Shown here in pieces: positions 35,457 to 44,095 of a stretch of 64,000 bases of DNA (the stretch's first letter is position 1; the number at the start of each line of letters is the position of its first letter). This DNA is from Dialister sp. UBA7295. Its GTDB lineage: Bacteria > Bacillota > Negativicutes > Veillonellales > Dialisteraceae. The notes under the pieces are model-generated. The model was given only the letters and a program-made list of their open reading frames with translations. It was not told where the DNA came from and did not search any database. Made by a program: the position numbers and the translations under genes. The DNA lies in contig DKQZ01000032.1 of assembly GCA_002471975.1 (NCBI GenBank), positions 87,506 through 151,505 on the forward strand, in the 5' to 3' direction.

Positions 35457-36608
35457 ATGCCCCGGAAAATTTATAAGTCACTAACCGCCGGGCGGTTTCT
35501 TGATCGTCCGAACCGTTTCGTCTGTCATGCCGAAGTCAATGGAAAAACAGTCCTCTGTCATATGCCCAATCCGGGAAGGATGAGAGAATTGTTATTTCCT
35601 GGATCCACACTGTACCTGACACCCAACCGTCCGGGGCTTCGCACCGCTTTCAGGGTGGTGGGGATTGAGAAAGGCAAAAATCGGGATATATTTTATCTGG
35701 ATACCACGAAGGCCAATGATGTGGCGGCCTTTCTGGTAGAAAACCACAGGATTCCGGGGTGGGAAGACTATGACCTTTTGAACCGGGAAGTGACCATGGG
35801 AGACAGCCGGTTCGATCTGCTTCTTGGAAATCAAAGAACCGGGGAAGTATTTCCCGTGGAAGTCAAATCCTGCAGCCTTGCCGGTGAGAAAGGGGCTATG
35901 TTTCCCGATGCGCCTACGGAGAGGGGAGAAAAACACCTTTCCCACCTGGTCAGGATGGCCGGGGAAGGGCAGCATGCCGGACTCCTTGTCCTTGTCCATT
36001 ACGGGAAGGCAGAATGGTTCCTGCCCAATTATCATACGGACCTTGAGCTTTCCAGGACTTTTCTCAAAGGCATGGACAGCCTCGACTGGAAAGCTGCCGT
36101 GATCCCATGGACAAAAGAATTTACCATGCCTCAATCCGTGCGTCTCATCGGCAGCTCGAAAAAAGCGCTGGAAGAGGAAATGGGGAATGCTGGAGATTAT
36201 ATGATTGTTCTCCGCCTGGAGGCACCCCAAACCATCGCCGTGGGAAGTCTGGGACCGGTTCCGTTTGCAGAAGGATACTACGTTTATGTGGGTTCAGCGA
36301 AAAAGAATCTGGACCAGCGTATGGCCCATCACCGGGCTTTAAGAAAGAAAATGCACTGGCATATGGACTACCTCCGAAAAGAGACAGATTTTGTTGGGGC
36401 TATCCCGATACGCACATGCGATGATCTTGAACATGACCTCGCCCGGGCACTGTCTGAAATTGCTGATTGGGATGTGCCGGAATTCGGCTGCAGCGACTGT
36501 CACTGCCGTTCGCATTTATTTGGCTTCCGGGAAAATCCGATGCATCTTCCTTCATTCCTCAAAATTGAGGAACGGTTTGAAATAGACAGACTTCAGAAAT
36601 ATTTTTAA
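35457..36608 (+). CDS. sfsA: SfsA-family nuclease fused to a DUF123 (GIY-YIG-like) domain
   Basis: Residues 1 to about 225 are SfsA: an OB-like start (RFLDRPNRFVCHAEVNG, CHMPNPGRM) and a nuclease-like core EVKSCSLAG with FPDAPTERGEKHLSHL. Residues about 245-375 are a DUF123 domain related to GIY-YIG nucleases: YYVYVGSAKKNLDQRMAHH, HWHMDYL, and a Cys/His cluster CSDCHCRSHLFGF. E. coli SfsA alone is about 234 residues, so the 383-residue length reflects the fusion. The ATG follows GGAGG. Both halves suggest nucleic-acid processing, but the role is unknown. Confidence 0.88.
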   Translation: MPRKIYKSLTAGRFLDRPNRFVCHAEVNGKTVLCHMPNPGRMRELLFPGSTLYLTPNRPGLRTAFRVVGIEKGKNRDIFYLDTTKANDVAAFLVENHRIPGWEDYDLLNREVTMGDSRFDLLLGNQRTGEVFPVEVKSCSLAGEKGAMFPDAPTERGEKHLSHLVRMAGEGQHAGLLVLVHYGKAEWFLPNYHTDLELSRTFLKGMDSLDWKAAVIPWTKEFTMPQSVRLIGSSKKALEEEMGNAGDYMIVLRLEAPQTIAVGSLGPVPFAEGYYVYVGSAKKNLDQRMAHHRALRKKMHWHMDYLRKETDFVGAIPIRTCDDLEHDLARALSEIADWDVPEFGCSDCHCRSHLFGFRENPMHLPSFLKIEERFEIDRLQKYF

Positions 36609-36616
36609 AGGGAAAT

Positions 36617-36660
36617 AAAAAAAGTCCGACCGCCTCCATGGTGATCGGACTTCTTTTTAT
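36617..36660. terminator. Bidirectional terminator between sfsA and lgt
   Basis: AAAAAGTCCGA pairs with TCGGAC and a T-rich arm on the other side. It serves the two converging genes. Confidence 0.85.
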
Positions 36661-36662
36661 TT

Positions 36663-37463
36663 CTATTTCTTTTGTTCAGGGATTTCCTTTGCGTCTTCCC
36701 TGTATTTGAAAGTAAAGTAAAGGAAAACGATACCGGCAGCTGCAAATCCCGCCAGCGCCGTAAGCTGTGCACTCTTCAGCCCAAATGCAAGGGTACCGTA
36801 ATCACCGCGGAAAAATTCAAGGAAGAAACGGAGAATTGAATAAAGCATAACATAGAGACAGAATGTGGTGCCCCTTGCATGCCTGAAACAGGAGTACCAG
36901 AGAAGAAGTCCCAGAATCAGAAGATCCCCCTGGCATTCCCAGACTTCTGCCGGCCATAGAGGCTGTGCTCCATAAGTCTGATAGGCAAGTGTGGTGGAGG
37001 GATAAAGAATGCCGAAATCAGAGCCTGTGGGATGCCCGAAGGCATCGCCATTCATGAAATTGGCGATTCGTCCGACCGCCTGGCCAAAAATAATGGCAGG
37101 AGCCACGACATCTGCAAAAGGAAGCACGGGAATTTTATTTTTCTTAAGGAAGACATAACCCGCTGTGCAGGCGAAGATAACGCCCCCCTGAATGGCCATA
37201 CCGCCCTGCCAGACGAAAGGAATCTCCAGCAGATGATTATGGTAATACCCCCAGTCAAAGAAAAAGACATCCCACAGCCTTCCGCCGATGATGCCAACGA
37301 ATGCAATAGTGAGCCCCAGATCAAAAACGCTTTCATGCCAGCCCCGCCCGTCTTTTTTCAGCAGATAATAAGCCATGATACAGCCAAGAATGATCCCCAG
37401 GGAAAAGAAAATTCCATAGAAACGGATTGGGAAGTCCCCTATAAATGTCACATATTGATGCAT
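36663..37463 (-). CDS. lgt: Prolipoprotein diacylglyceryl transferase
   Basis: Transfers diacylglycerol from phosphatidylglycerol to the lipobox Cys of prolipoproteins. It is a seven-helix membrane protein of 266 residues. IRFYGIFFSLGI near the N-terminus, GGRLWDVFFF, WQGGMAIQGGV and the signature GRIANFMNGDAFG (normally G-R-x-x-N-F-x-N-x-E) are present. The minus-strand message has AAAAGGAG before its ATG. It has its own promoter and is convergent with sfsA. Confidence 0.95.
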   Translation of the reverse strand: MHQYVTFIGDFPIRFYGIFFSLGIILGCIMAYYLLKKDGRGWHESVFDLGLTIAFVGIIGGRLWDVFFFDWGYYHNHLLEIPFVWQGGMAIQGGVIFACTAGYVFLKKNKIPVLPFADVVAPAIIFGQAVGRIANFMNGDAFGHPTGSDFGILYPSTTLAYQTYGAQPLWPAEVWECQGDLLILGLLLWYSCFRHARGTTFCLYVMLYSILRFFLEFFRGDYGTLAFGLKSAQLTALAGFAAAGIVFLYFTFKYREDAKEIPEQKK

Positions 37464-37495
37464 AATACACTCCTTTTGATCAATGATTTAATCCA

Positions 37496-37524
37496 ATTAT
37501 ACAATATAAGCGTTCTTTTGTTCA
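37496..37524 (-). promoter_or_regulatory. Promoter of lgt
   Basis: On the minus strand, TGAACA and TATAAT with a 17-bp spacer. Confidence 0.5.
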
Positions 37525-37631
37525 GCCGCCGGAAGAGAAAGCCGTACTATAGGGATTAAAATACATATATTTAGAAATGTTCGTTAAATCACATATCAAT
37601 CTAATGCTCGATTAAAGATAGAATTTTTTTA

Positions 37632-37652
37632 TACCTATAGGGGGTATAGGTA
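37632..37652. promoter_or_regulatory. CsoR-type operator (TACCTATA-GGGGG-TATAGGTA)
   Basis: A perfect 8-bp inverted repeat around a G5 centre. It closely resembles the TACC-n-GGGGG-n-GGTA copper operators bound by CsoR in Bacillus. A CsoR-like repressor is encoded at 1888-2163. No copper gene follows it. Confidence 0.65.
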
Positions 37653-37856
37653 CAAGATGGCAGATTAATTTTAAAACAACTGGAAAATTTGAGACCCTTA
37701 TTTCTATGAACCATGAAAATAATCAGATTTTATCGATGATTTCAAAGATACCGCAAATTCTGTATGATCCGGAAAAGCATTGAAACCCGGGATTTTTCAT
37801 GAGAATCAATATTAGATAAAAACTAATGGAATACTTTTATTTTTTACAGAAAATGC

Positions 37857-37884
37857 TTGAAATCATACAATCTCATGGTATGAT
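37857..37884 (+). promoter_or_regulatory. Promoter of the response regulator gene
   Basis: TTGAAA and TATGAT with a 16-bp spacer and an extended -10 TG. The leader is about 125 nt long. Confidence 0.75.
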
Positions 37885-38017
37885 GTTCATAGAGAAATAA
37901 AACTCTATTCAAGAGTTTGCTTTAGCTGTATTTCAGAAACGACAATAATAATAATCATGTTTCCAGAATAATAACAATGATGCAGCGCTTTTCCTTTTGT
38001 TATTGGGAGGTACAAGA

Positions 38018-38698
38018 ATGAGAAACTGTGTTTTAGTCATCGAACATGATCCAAGTGTAAGCCGTTTTATGCAGATGAAGCTGGAAGAAGTCGGCTTTTC
38101 CTGCCTTGTGGATAATACGGGGGATTCTGCAGTTGATCTGGCCGGACAGAGACAGGCTGAACTGATCGTACTGGATCCGGATGAACCACTGAAAAATGGC
38201 CAGGAAATTCTTAATAAAGTTCGGGAAGTCAGCCCCGTTCCGGTTATTTATCTTTCCTCTGACAGCAGTGTGGATGCCAAGGTTAATGCGCTTAATGCCG
38301 GCGCAGATGACTATATGACAAAACCCTATGCCACCAAAGAACTGATTGCCAGAATCCGTTCGGCTCTCCGCCGTCATGAAGAACCGAAAGTCATTGTAGA
38401 TCCGGCTTTCACTATCGGCGATTTATCTATTTATCCGGATCGCCATGAAGTCCGCGCAGGAGATGAGATCATCGATCTGACTAAAAAAGAATTCGATCTT
38501 CTCCTTTTCCTTGCAAAGAATAAGAACCGCGTTATCAAGAGAGAAGAAATTCTGGAAAAGGTCTGGGGCTACGGCTATGCAGGAAAGACGAATATCGTGG
38601 ACGTGTATATCCGTTATCTCAGAAGCAAGATTGATGAAAAAGTAGGCAAAAAATATATTCATACCGTCCGCGGCATCGGATATGCTGCCAGAGACTGA
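38018..38698 (+). CDS. OmpR/PhoB-family response regulator (no adjacent kinase)
   Basis: 226 residues. In the receiver domain, Asp53 (LIVLDPD) is the likely phosphorylation site and Lys102 is in DYMTKPY. The acidic pocket reads Glu9-His10-Asp11, and the usual ...DG after the phospho-site loop reads KNG. The winged-helix output domain (about 130-225) has LTKKEFDLLLFLAKN and VDVYIRYLRSKI followed by HTVRGIGYAAR. No histidine kinase gene is beside it. The ATG at 38018 has GGGAGGT upstream. Its target genes are not evident. Confidence 0.9.
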   Translation: MRNCVLVIEHDPSVSRFMQMKLEEVGFSCLVDNTGDSAVDLAGQRQAELIVLDPDEPLKNGQEILNKVREVSPVPVIYLSSDSSVDAKVNALNAGADDYMTKPYATKELIARIRSALRRHEEPKVIVDPAFTIGDLSIYPDRHEVRAGDEIIDLTKKEFDLLLFLAKNKNRVIKREEILEKVWGYGYAGKTNIVDVYIRYLRSKIDEKVGKKYIHTVRGIGYAARD

Positions 38699-38699
38699 T

Positions 38700-39242
38700 A
38701 TGATCAGGCAGGTTATAGTAGTGGAAGGCAAATCGGATATCGCCCGCGTCAGGATGGCTGTGGATGCAGATCTGATTGCGACCGGTGGTTTTTCGATAAG
38801 GAAAGAGACACTGGACCGGATCCGGTCAGCCTATGAAAAAAGAGGAATCATCATCCTGACAGACCCTGATGGACCGGGCGAACGGATCCGCCGCCGCCTG
38901 TCCCTGCTTTTCCCCAATGCACTGCATGCTTTTGTACCCAAAAAAGAAGCGTCCCTGCCGCATGATGTCGGTATAGAAGATGCTTCGCCTGAATCCATTC
39001 GCAAGGCGCTCTCCACACTTCGGCTTTTTTATCAGGAGGATTCCGAGGTCTTTACCATAAAGGACCTTTTTGATGCCGGACTGGCCGGAAAAGAAAATTC
39101 CGCACAGCAGAGGGCTGATGTGGGAGCTCTGCTGGGAATAGGATACGGGAATGGCAAACAGTTCGTTAAAAGGCTTAATCATTATGGAATTACCCGGGAA
39201 GAATGGGATAAAGCCATCGGATTGAGCCGGGAGGTGCCCTGA
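38700..39242 (+). CDS. rnmV: Ribonuclease M5
   Basis: Final maturation of 5S rRNA. The Toprim domain has VVEGKSDIARVR, IATGGF and IILTDPDGPGERIRRRL, the metal-binding motifs. It has 180 residues. The ATG at 38700 lies one base after the previous stop; its ribosome-binding site is weak, so translational coupling is likely. An ATG at 38682 is an alternative. It is followed by rsmA with a 1-bp stop/start overlap, as in B. subtilis rnmV-ksgA. Confidence 0.92.
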   Translation: MIRQVIVVEGKSDIARVRMAVDADLIATGGFSIRKETLDRIRSAYEKRGIIILTDPDGPGERIRRRLSLLFPNALHAFVPKKEASLPHDVGIEDASPESIRKALSTLRLFYQEDSEVFTIKDLFDAGLAGKENSAQQRADVGALLGIGYGNGKQFVKRLNHYGITREEWDKAIGLSREVP

Positions 39243-40099
39243 TGCTGGATGCGAATCTGGCTGACCGACAGGTTGTCCAATATATCATTAAGAGGTTTGG
39301 AATTCATGCCAAACACAAACTGGGGCAGAATTTCCTGATCCGTCCGGATGTGGTGGCAGCCATAGCGGAAGCAGCGGAGCTGGGACCGGGAATTCCGGTT
39401 ATGGAGATAGGTGCCGGTATTGGCACATTGACTCAGGCCCTGGCCGAGACCGGCGCTGATGTTATTTCATTTGAACTTGACCAAAGTCTGGAAAGAGTCC
39501 TGTCCCATACGCTGGAACATTATAATAATGTCAGGATTATTTATGAAGATGTTCTGAAAACGGATTTAAAGGAAATCCTTGGAGCCAGGGAATGGCGGTG
39601 TGCTGCAAATCTGCCTTACTATATCACAACACCTATCCTTCTATCCCTGATCCAGTCAGACCTTCCGATTTCGCTTTTTGTATTCATGATGCAGAAGGAA
39701 GTGGCGGACCGTATCCTTGCTGAGCCCGGCTCAAAAGATTATGGGGCGCTGACGCTGGCAGTCAATTTTGACTGCACTGCGGAAAGAGTCCTTGATATCC
39801 CCCCTTCTGCATTTATTCCAAGACCCCAGGTCACTTCCACAGTCCTTAAAATAAGGCGCCGCAGCAGTCCCGCGGTGCAGGTGAAGGAACGGAAGCTTTT
39901 CGAGAGGCTGGTTAAAATGGGTTTCGGTCAAAGACGGAAAGTCTTTACCAATGCGATGAAAGCAGGGGGAATTCCTGCCGAATGGATTCAACCCATTCTT
40001 GAAAAAGCCGGAATTGATGGCAAAAGGCGGGGAGAGACTTTCTCTATGGAGGAATACGGACGTCTTGCCGATTCCTGGTATGATAAAATTCACGAGTGA
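39242..40099 (+). CDS. rsmA: 16S rRNA dimethyladenosine transferase (KsgA)
   Basis: Dimethylates A1518 and A1519 of 16S rRNA. KHKLGQNFLI, the SAM motif VMEIGAGIGTLTQALAE, the catalytic NLPYYITTPIL and IPRPQVTSTVLKI are present. It has 285 residues and starts inside the rnmV stop (TGATG). Confidence 0.97.
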   Translation: MLDANLADRQVVQYIIKRFGIHAKHKLGQNFLIRPDVVAAIAEAAELGPGIPVMEIGAGIGTLTQALAETGADVISFELDQSLERVLSHTLEHYNNVRIIYEDVLKTDLKEILGAREWRCAANLPYYITTPILLSLIQSDLPISLFVFMMQKEVADRILAEPGSKDYGALTLAVNFDCTAERVLDIPPSAFIPRPQVTSTVLKIRRRSSPAVQVKERKLFERLVKMGFGQRRKVFTNAMKAGGIPAEWIQPILEKAGIDGKRRGETFSMEEYGRLADSWYDKIHE

Positions 40100-40107
40100 A
40101 AAGAGAG

Positions 40108-40130
40108 CAGGTTCTTCGGAGCCTGTTTTT
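40108..40130 (+). terminator. Terminator after rsmA
   Basis: CAGGTTC pairs with GAGCCTG over TTCG, followed by five T. Confidence 0.9.
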
Positions 40131-40198
40131 ATTTGATGCAAAGTCCCGCTTTCCGGACGACGGAGATTTTTGCAATGACCTTTCCGGGATTGCTGCAC

Positions 40199-40227
40199 TT
40201 TACAAAAGGAATAGCCGGCGCTATAAT
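40199..40227 (+). promoter_or_regulatory. Promoter of the serS T-box transcript
   Basis: TTTACA and TATAAT with a 17-bp spacer. Transcription would begin near 40234. Confidence 0.8.
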
Positions 40228-40233
40228 AGGAAC

Positions 40234-40436
40234 AACGCAGGGAAAGAGAGTGTTTTTCTAAGATGTATCCAGAGACAGGACGGCCGGTGAGAGTCCTGAC
40301 AAAAGAGAAAGACTTCCACTCAGGAGCGGCTGATGAAGAATCGGACGGCTGGTAACCGATAAAAGACCGTGAGCCGGCTTTTGCAAATTGGGTGGTACCG
40401 CGATGACTTCGTCCCATAGGGGAGGAAGTTTTTTTA
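40234..40436 (+). promoter_or_regulatory. T-box leader riboswitch controlling serS
   Basis: The T-box proper is GGGTGGTACCGCG (40390-40402), where the UGGN bulge pairs with an uncharged tRNA acceptor end. Stem I begins with an AGAGA K-turn-like segment and a CAGGA/TCCTG helix. The triplet UCC at 40315-40317, followed by A, is my tentative specifier codon and fits serine. A terminator hairpin (about 40405-40436, ACTTC/GGAAGT then seven T) follows. Uncharged tRNA-Ser would favour read-through into serS. Confidence 0.88.
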
Positions 40437-40484
40437 TTTTATTCTCACAAAGAGGATAACGATTCATTACAGGGAGATGTAAGT

Positions 40485-41798
40485 ATGCTTGATATCAAGT
40501 TTATCCGTGAACATGCGGAAGAAGTAAAACAGAATCTGACCAATCGCCATAATCCTTTTGACCTGGACAAAGTACTGGCACTGGATGAAAAGAGAAGGGA
40601 ACTCCTGCAGGAAACAGAAGCACTGAAGAGCGAAAAGAATGCAGAGTCCAAAAAAATCGGTGAAGCAAAGAAAAAAGGCCAGGATGCCGGTGAAATCATT
40701 GCTGCCATGAGAGAAGTAGGCAGAAAAATTGCCGCCATCGATAAAGAATTGGGAGAAGTGGAAGGCACCCTGAATGAACTTCTTCTTCACATTCCGAACA
40801 TGGCTGATAAGACCGTTCCCATCGGAAAAGACGATTCCGAAAACCCGGAAGTTCGCCGCTGGGGTGAAATCCCGAAGTTTGATTTCCCAATCAGGGCTCA
40901 TTATGAACTGGGCGATGATCTGGGAATCCTTGATGTGGAAAGGGCCGGAAAGGTTTCCGGCACCCGTTTCTATTTCTATCTCTCCGGCGCTGCCCGCCTT
41001 GAAAGAGCTGTCTACAATTTCATGCTGGATCTTCATACTCAGCAGAATGATTTCACTGAAGTCATTCCTCCCTATATTATCAATGGCAATTCCATGCAGG
41101 GGACCGGCCAGCTGCCAAAGTTTGCTGAAGACATGTATAAAGTGGAAGGGGAAAACATGTATATGACCCCAACTGCCGAAGTGCCGCTGACCAACTACTT
41201 TGCCGGTGAAATTCTCGATGGTGATCTGCTCCCGGTTCACCTGACTGCCCTGACCCCGTGCTTCCGTAAAGAGGCCGGATCCGCAGGCAAAGATACCCGC
41301 GGACTGATCCGTCAGCACCAGTTCCATAAAGTGGAAATGGTGAAATACTGCAAACCGGAGAATAGCTGGGATGAACTGGAAAGCCTGACTGCTGAAGCAG
41401 AAAAAGTTCTTCAGCTTCTGAAGCTGCCATACCATGTGGTCTGCCTCTGCACCGGTGATATCGGTTTCTCCTCCGCAAAGACTTATGATATTGAAGTCTG
41501 GATGCCGGCACAGAACAAATACAGAGAAATTTCTTCCTGCTCCAACTGCCTTGATTTCCAGGCAAGAAGGGCAAATATCCGCTTCCGCAGGACTCCGGGC
41601 GCAAAACCGGAATTCGTTCATACCCTGAATGGCTCCGGACTTGCCGTAGGCAGGACTGTGGCAGCCATTATGGAAAACTATCAGCAGGCTGATGGAACCA
41701 TCAAAGTTCCGGACGCGCTTGTTCCATACATGAACGGGATTACTGTCATCGGAAAACGGAATGGTTTCCCGAGCTCCAGACCGACTGAAAAGAAATAA
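40485..41798 (+). CDS. serS: Seryl-tRNA synthetase
   Basis: Class II synthetase of 437 residues. An N-terminal two-helix coiled-coil arm (about 30-105) binds the long variable arm of tRNA-Ser. Class II motif 2 is FRKEAGSAGKDTRGLIRQHQFHKVE, with motif 3 in LNGSGLAVGRTVAAIMENYQ. EISSCSNCLDFQARR is the usual substrate-binding segment. The GGGAG site precedes the ATG. Expression is governed by the T-box upstream. Confidence 0.97.
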   Translation: MLDIKFIREHAEEVKQNLTNRHNPFDLDKVLALDEKRRELLQETEALKSEKNAESKKIGEAKKKGQDAGEIIAAMREVGRKIAAIDKELGEVEGTLNELLLHIPNMADKTVPIGKDDSENPEVRRWGEIPKFDFPIRAHYELGDDLGILDVERAGKVSGTRFYFYLSGAARLERAVYNFMLDLHTQQNDFTEVIPPYIINGNSMQGTGQLPKFAEDMYKVEGENMYMTPTAEVPLTNYFAGEILDGDLLPVHLTALTPCFRKEAGSAGKDTRGLIRQHQFHKVEMVKYCKPENSWDELESLTAEAEKVLQLLKLPYHVVCLCTGDIGFSSAKTYDIEVWMPAQNKYREISSCSNCLDFQARRANIRFRRTPGAKPEFVHTLNGSGLAVGRTVAAIMENYQQADGTIKVPDALVPYMNGITVIGKRNGFPSSRPTEKK

Positions 41799-41803
41799 AC
41801 AGG

Positions 41804-41854
41804 AAAATATAAAAATCCCGGAAGGCGGGCTGCCTTTCGGGATTTTTATATTTT
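41804..41854. terminator. Bidirectional terminator between serS and the cfa remnant
   Basis: AAAATATAAAAATCCCG pairs with CGGGATTTTTATATTTT, with an inner AAGGC/GCCTT stem. Confidence 0.93.
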
Positions 41855-41858
41855 ATTC

Positions 41859-42245
41859 TCAGCCTTTATAAATGGATTCCGTGGTCATGGGGAGATCGTT
41901 ATTGATTCCTTTACTCAGGATAAACTGCCCCACGTCCAGGACACCGGTACGGAAGCCTGATTCACAGCCCCGAAGGTAAATATCCCAGAGTCGTTTAAAT
42001 TTTTCATCGTATCTCGAAGGAAGTTGATCTTTGTGTGCATTGAACGATTCTGACCATAAGTGCAGGGTCTTTGCATAATGGCGGCGCAGACTTTCAAAAC
42101 CGATCATGCGAAGGCCGAACAGGGGGAAAATATTTACGGTTTCACGGATTCCCGGAATATATCCGCCGGGGAAAATGTACTTTACCATCCAGTTTTTTGT
42201 CTGTTTCTCCTGGGCGTTCATGTTGATAATGAAATGAAGCAGGAA
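41859..42245 (-). pseudogene. Remnant of cyclopropane-fatty-acyl-phospholipid synthase (C-terminal third)
   Basis: On the minus strand about 129 codons read FLLHFIINMN, KYIFPGGYIPGIRE, YAKTLHLWSESFNAH and RLWDIYLRGCESGFRTG. These are the conserved C-terminal blocks of CFA/mycolic-acid synthases, which modify acyl chains with SAM. The SAM-binding N-terminal two thirds are gone. Upstream of 42245 the frame continues into unrelated sequence overlapping the nfeD promoter and gene. I infer a deletion relic without its own start. The remaining frame has no internal stop, so the loss may be recent. Confidence 0.82.
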
Positions 42246-42304
42246 CAGTCCGCTTAAACCCATATATATGACGGGAGTGGTAGATTCACCGGCTGAGGGT
42301 ATAG

Positions 42305-42310
42305 TATAAT
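42305..42310 (+). promoter_or_regulatory. -10 element of the nfeD-floA promoter
   Basis: TATAAT (in TATAGTATAAT) 19 bp before nfeD. The -35 is unclear; TAGATT at 42281 gives an 18-bp spacer. Confidence 0.5.
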
Positions 42311-42328
42311 TAAAAAAGAGGTGTTGAA

Positions 42329-43084
42329 ATGAGACCCAATCCAATGATGACCGGTTTTCTGATGCTCCCTCTGCTTTTTCCGGCAGCATCAGTATCTGCT
42401 TTTGATACCGGAAATATTTCCGGTATGATTCTGAGCCCTTTGCCGGAAGGCCTGCTCGCGGCCTTGATATTTTTGTCCCTGCTGGCCGAAATCAAAACTG
42501 CCGGCTTTTCCGGAGGATCCGTTTTGGCCGCTATAGCCGGCTCACTCCTCATTGGTGCCCACTGGACACAGGGGAACGGATCAATCGTGGAATGGATTCT
42601 CTTTTTGGGCGGCATGGCCCTGATCCTGGCTGATTTGCTGATCCTCTTTACAGGAGCAGCTGCCGGGGCGGGGATCGTTTTTATCATTGCAGGATTGTAC
42701 TTTACTTTTGGCGGAGGCGTGCAGGCGCTGTATATTCTTTCGGCCGCCATGATTCTTTCGGCCGCAGGCATTTATTTCCTTGCGGATCATCTTTCCCGGA
42801 GCAAACTGTGGGAGAAAATTTCTCTGAAAACAACGCTTAAAGGAAAAGAAGGCTATGTATCCTCTTCTCTGAATCTCAAAGGGTATATGGGGTTAAAAGG
42901 AAGGGCTCTTTCAGACCTTCGTCCTGCCGGGAAAATTATGGTATCCGGTCAGGCTGTTGATGCCGTTTCCGATGGGATTTATATTAACAAGGGGGAATCT
43001 GTTCTGGTCATCAGGGCGGAAGGATCCCATGTGGTGGTACGAAAAGCAGAGGACTCTGCTTTTTCAGACAGGAGTGAATCGTGA
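42329..43084 (+). CDS. nfeD: NfeD-family membrane protein
   Basis: Partner of flotillin in membrane-domain organisation. A signal peptide (cut near VSAFD) and four to five membrane helices (about 35-160) precede a C-terminal OB-fold domain: [15 protein letters not shown], then [20 protein letters not shown] and a final V-V-V-R block. It has 251 residues, the short NfeD type with the extra membrane part but without the ClpP-like protease domain. AGAGGTG precedes the ATG. floA starts within its stop codon. Confidence 0.92.
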   Translation: MRPNPMMTGFLMLPLLFPAASVSAFDTGNISGMILSPLPEGLLAALIFLSLLAEIKTAGFSGGSVLAAIAGSLLIGAHWTQGNGSIVEWILFLGGMALILADLLILFTGAAAGAGIVFIIAGLYFTFGGGVQALYILSAAMILSAAGIYFLADHLSRSKLWEKISLKTTLKGKEGYVSSSLNLKGYMGLKGRALSDLRPAGKIMVSGQAVDAVSDGIYINKGESVLVIRAEGSHVVVRKAEDSAFSDRSES

Positions 43085-44064
43085 TGGATCTTATGGTATT
43101 TCCAGGATTTGTATTCATTATTGCAGTGGCGGCATTATCCCTGCTTCTTCATTTTGTACCGGTGGGCCTGTGGATTTCCGCCCTGGCAGCAGATGTAAAT
43201 ATTTCTCTTTTCAATCTGGTAGGAATGCGTATCCGCAGGGTAGAACCACGGATGATTGTACTGCCCCTTATCAAGGGAACAAAAGCAGGTCTTCCTTTGA
43301 ATGTGAACCAGTTGGAAGCCCATTACTTGGCCGGGGGAAATGTAGACAATGTGGTAGATGCCCTCATTGCTGCACACCGGGCTCAGATTTCACTTTCTTT
43401 TGAACAGGCGGCTGCCATTGATCTGGCAGGACGGAATGTTCTTGAAGCGGTACAGATGAGTGTTAACCCGAAAGTGATTGAGACGCCTACGATTTCCGCT
43501 GTGGCTAAAAACGGTATTGAATTGAAGGTCCGGGCTCGTGTAACCGTAAGGGCCAATATTGACCGTCTTGTAGGGGGTGCAGGTGAAGCAACGATTATTG
43601 CCCGGGTAGGGGAAGGCATTGTAACGACCGTGGGTTCTGCGGAAAGCCATACGGATGTGCTTGAAAATCCGGATCACATTTCCCGGACTGTGCTGGGGAA
43701 AGGACTCGATTCCGGTACGGCTTTTGAAATTCTCTCTATAGATATAGCGGATGTGGATGTCGGGAGAAATATAGGTGCCCAGCTGCAGACGGACCAGGCA
43801 GAAGCGGATAAGCAGATTGCCCAGGCCCGGGCAGAAGAACGACGTGCCATGGCTGTGGCCAAAGAACAGGAAATGCGTGCGTATACACAGGAAATGCAGG
43901 CAAAAGTGGTGGGAGCCCAGGCAGAAATTCCTCATGCCATGGCAGAAGCTTTAAAAGGCGGCAAGCTTGGAGTCATGGATTACTATAATCTGAAAAACAT
44001 AGCCGCCGATACGGAGATGCGTGAAAATATTGCATCCGGTGGAAATCCGGAGAGTCATCAGTAA
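43084..44064 (+). CDS. floA: Flotillin-like protein FloA
   Basis: Membrane scaffold protein of lipid microdomains. An N-terminal hairpin membrane segment (about 5-35), an SPFH-type core ([40 protein letters not shown] equivalent) and a coiled Ala/Gln/Glu-rich end ([18 protein letters not shown]) match YqfA/FloA. It has 326 residues, the family size. ATG overlaps the nfeD stop; GTG at 43081 is an alternative start. The nfeD-floA order is the same as yqeZ-yqfA in B. subtilis. Confidence 0.94.
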   Translation: MDLMVFPGFVFIIAVAALSLLLHFVPVGLWISALAADVNISLFNLVGMRIRRVEPRMIVLPLIKGTKAGLPLNVNQLEAHYLAGGNVDNVVDALIAAHRAQISLSFEQAAAIDLAGRNVLEAVQMSVNPKVIETPTISAVAKNGIELKVRARVTVRANIDRLVGGAGEATIIARVGEGIVTTVGSAESHTDVLENPDHISRTVLGKGLDSGTAFEILSIDIADVDVGRNIGAQLQTDQAEADKQIAQARAEERRAMAVAKEQEMRAYTQEMQAKVVGAQAEIPHAMAEALKGGKLGVMDYYNLKNIAADTEMRENIASGGNPESHQ

Positions 44065-44095
44065 CCTGAAAATATTTCTGCAGATGGAGAAATAT

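Larger units (their letters stand above)
37464..38017. other. 554-bp gene-free region between lgt and the response regulator gene
   Basis: AT-rich. It contains the minus-strand lgt promoter, a CsoR-type operator (37632-37652) just after a TAGAAT -10-like sequence (37619-37624), a 25-codon open frame (37706-37783) with no recognisable product, and the response regulator promoter with a structured leader (AAACTCT/AAGAGTTT hairpin near 37899). No conserved gene or tRNA seen. Confidence 0.7.

Noticed and set aside
37706..37783. A 25-codon open frame in the lgt-response regulator gap
   Set aside because: No ribosome-binding site or homology; frame extends upstream without a start. Kept only as a note in the intergenic entry.
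40467..41621. A 384-codon minus-strand open frame opposite serS
   Set aside because: Antisense shadow of a highly conserved gene; no start signals.
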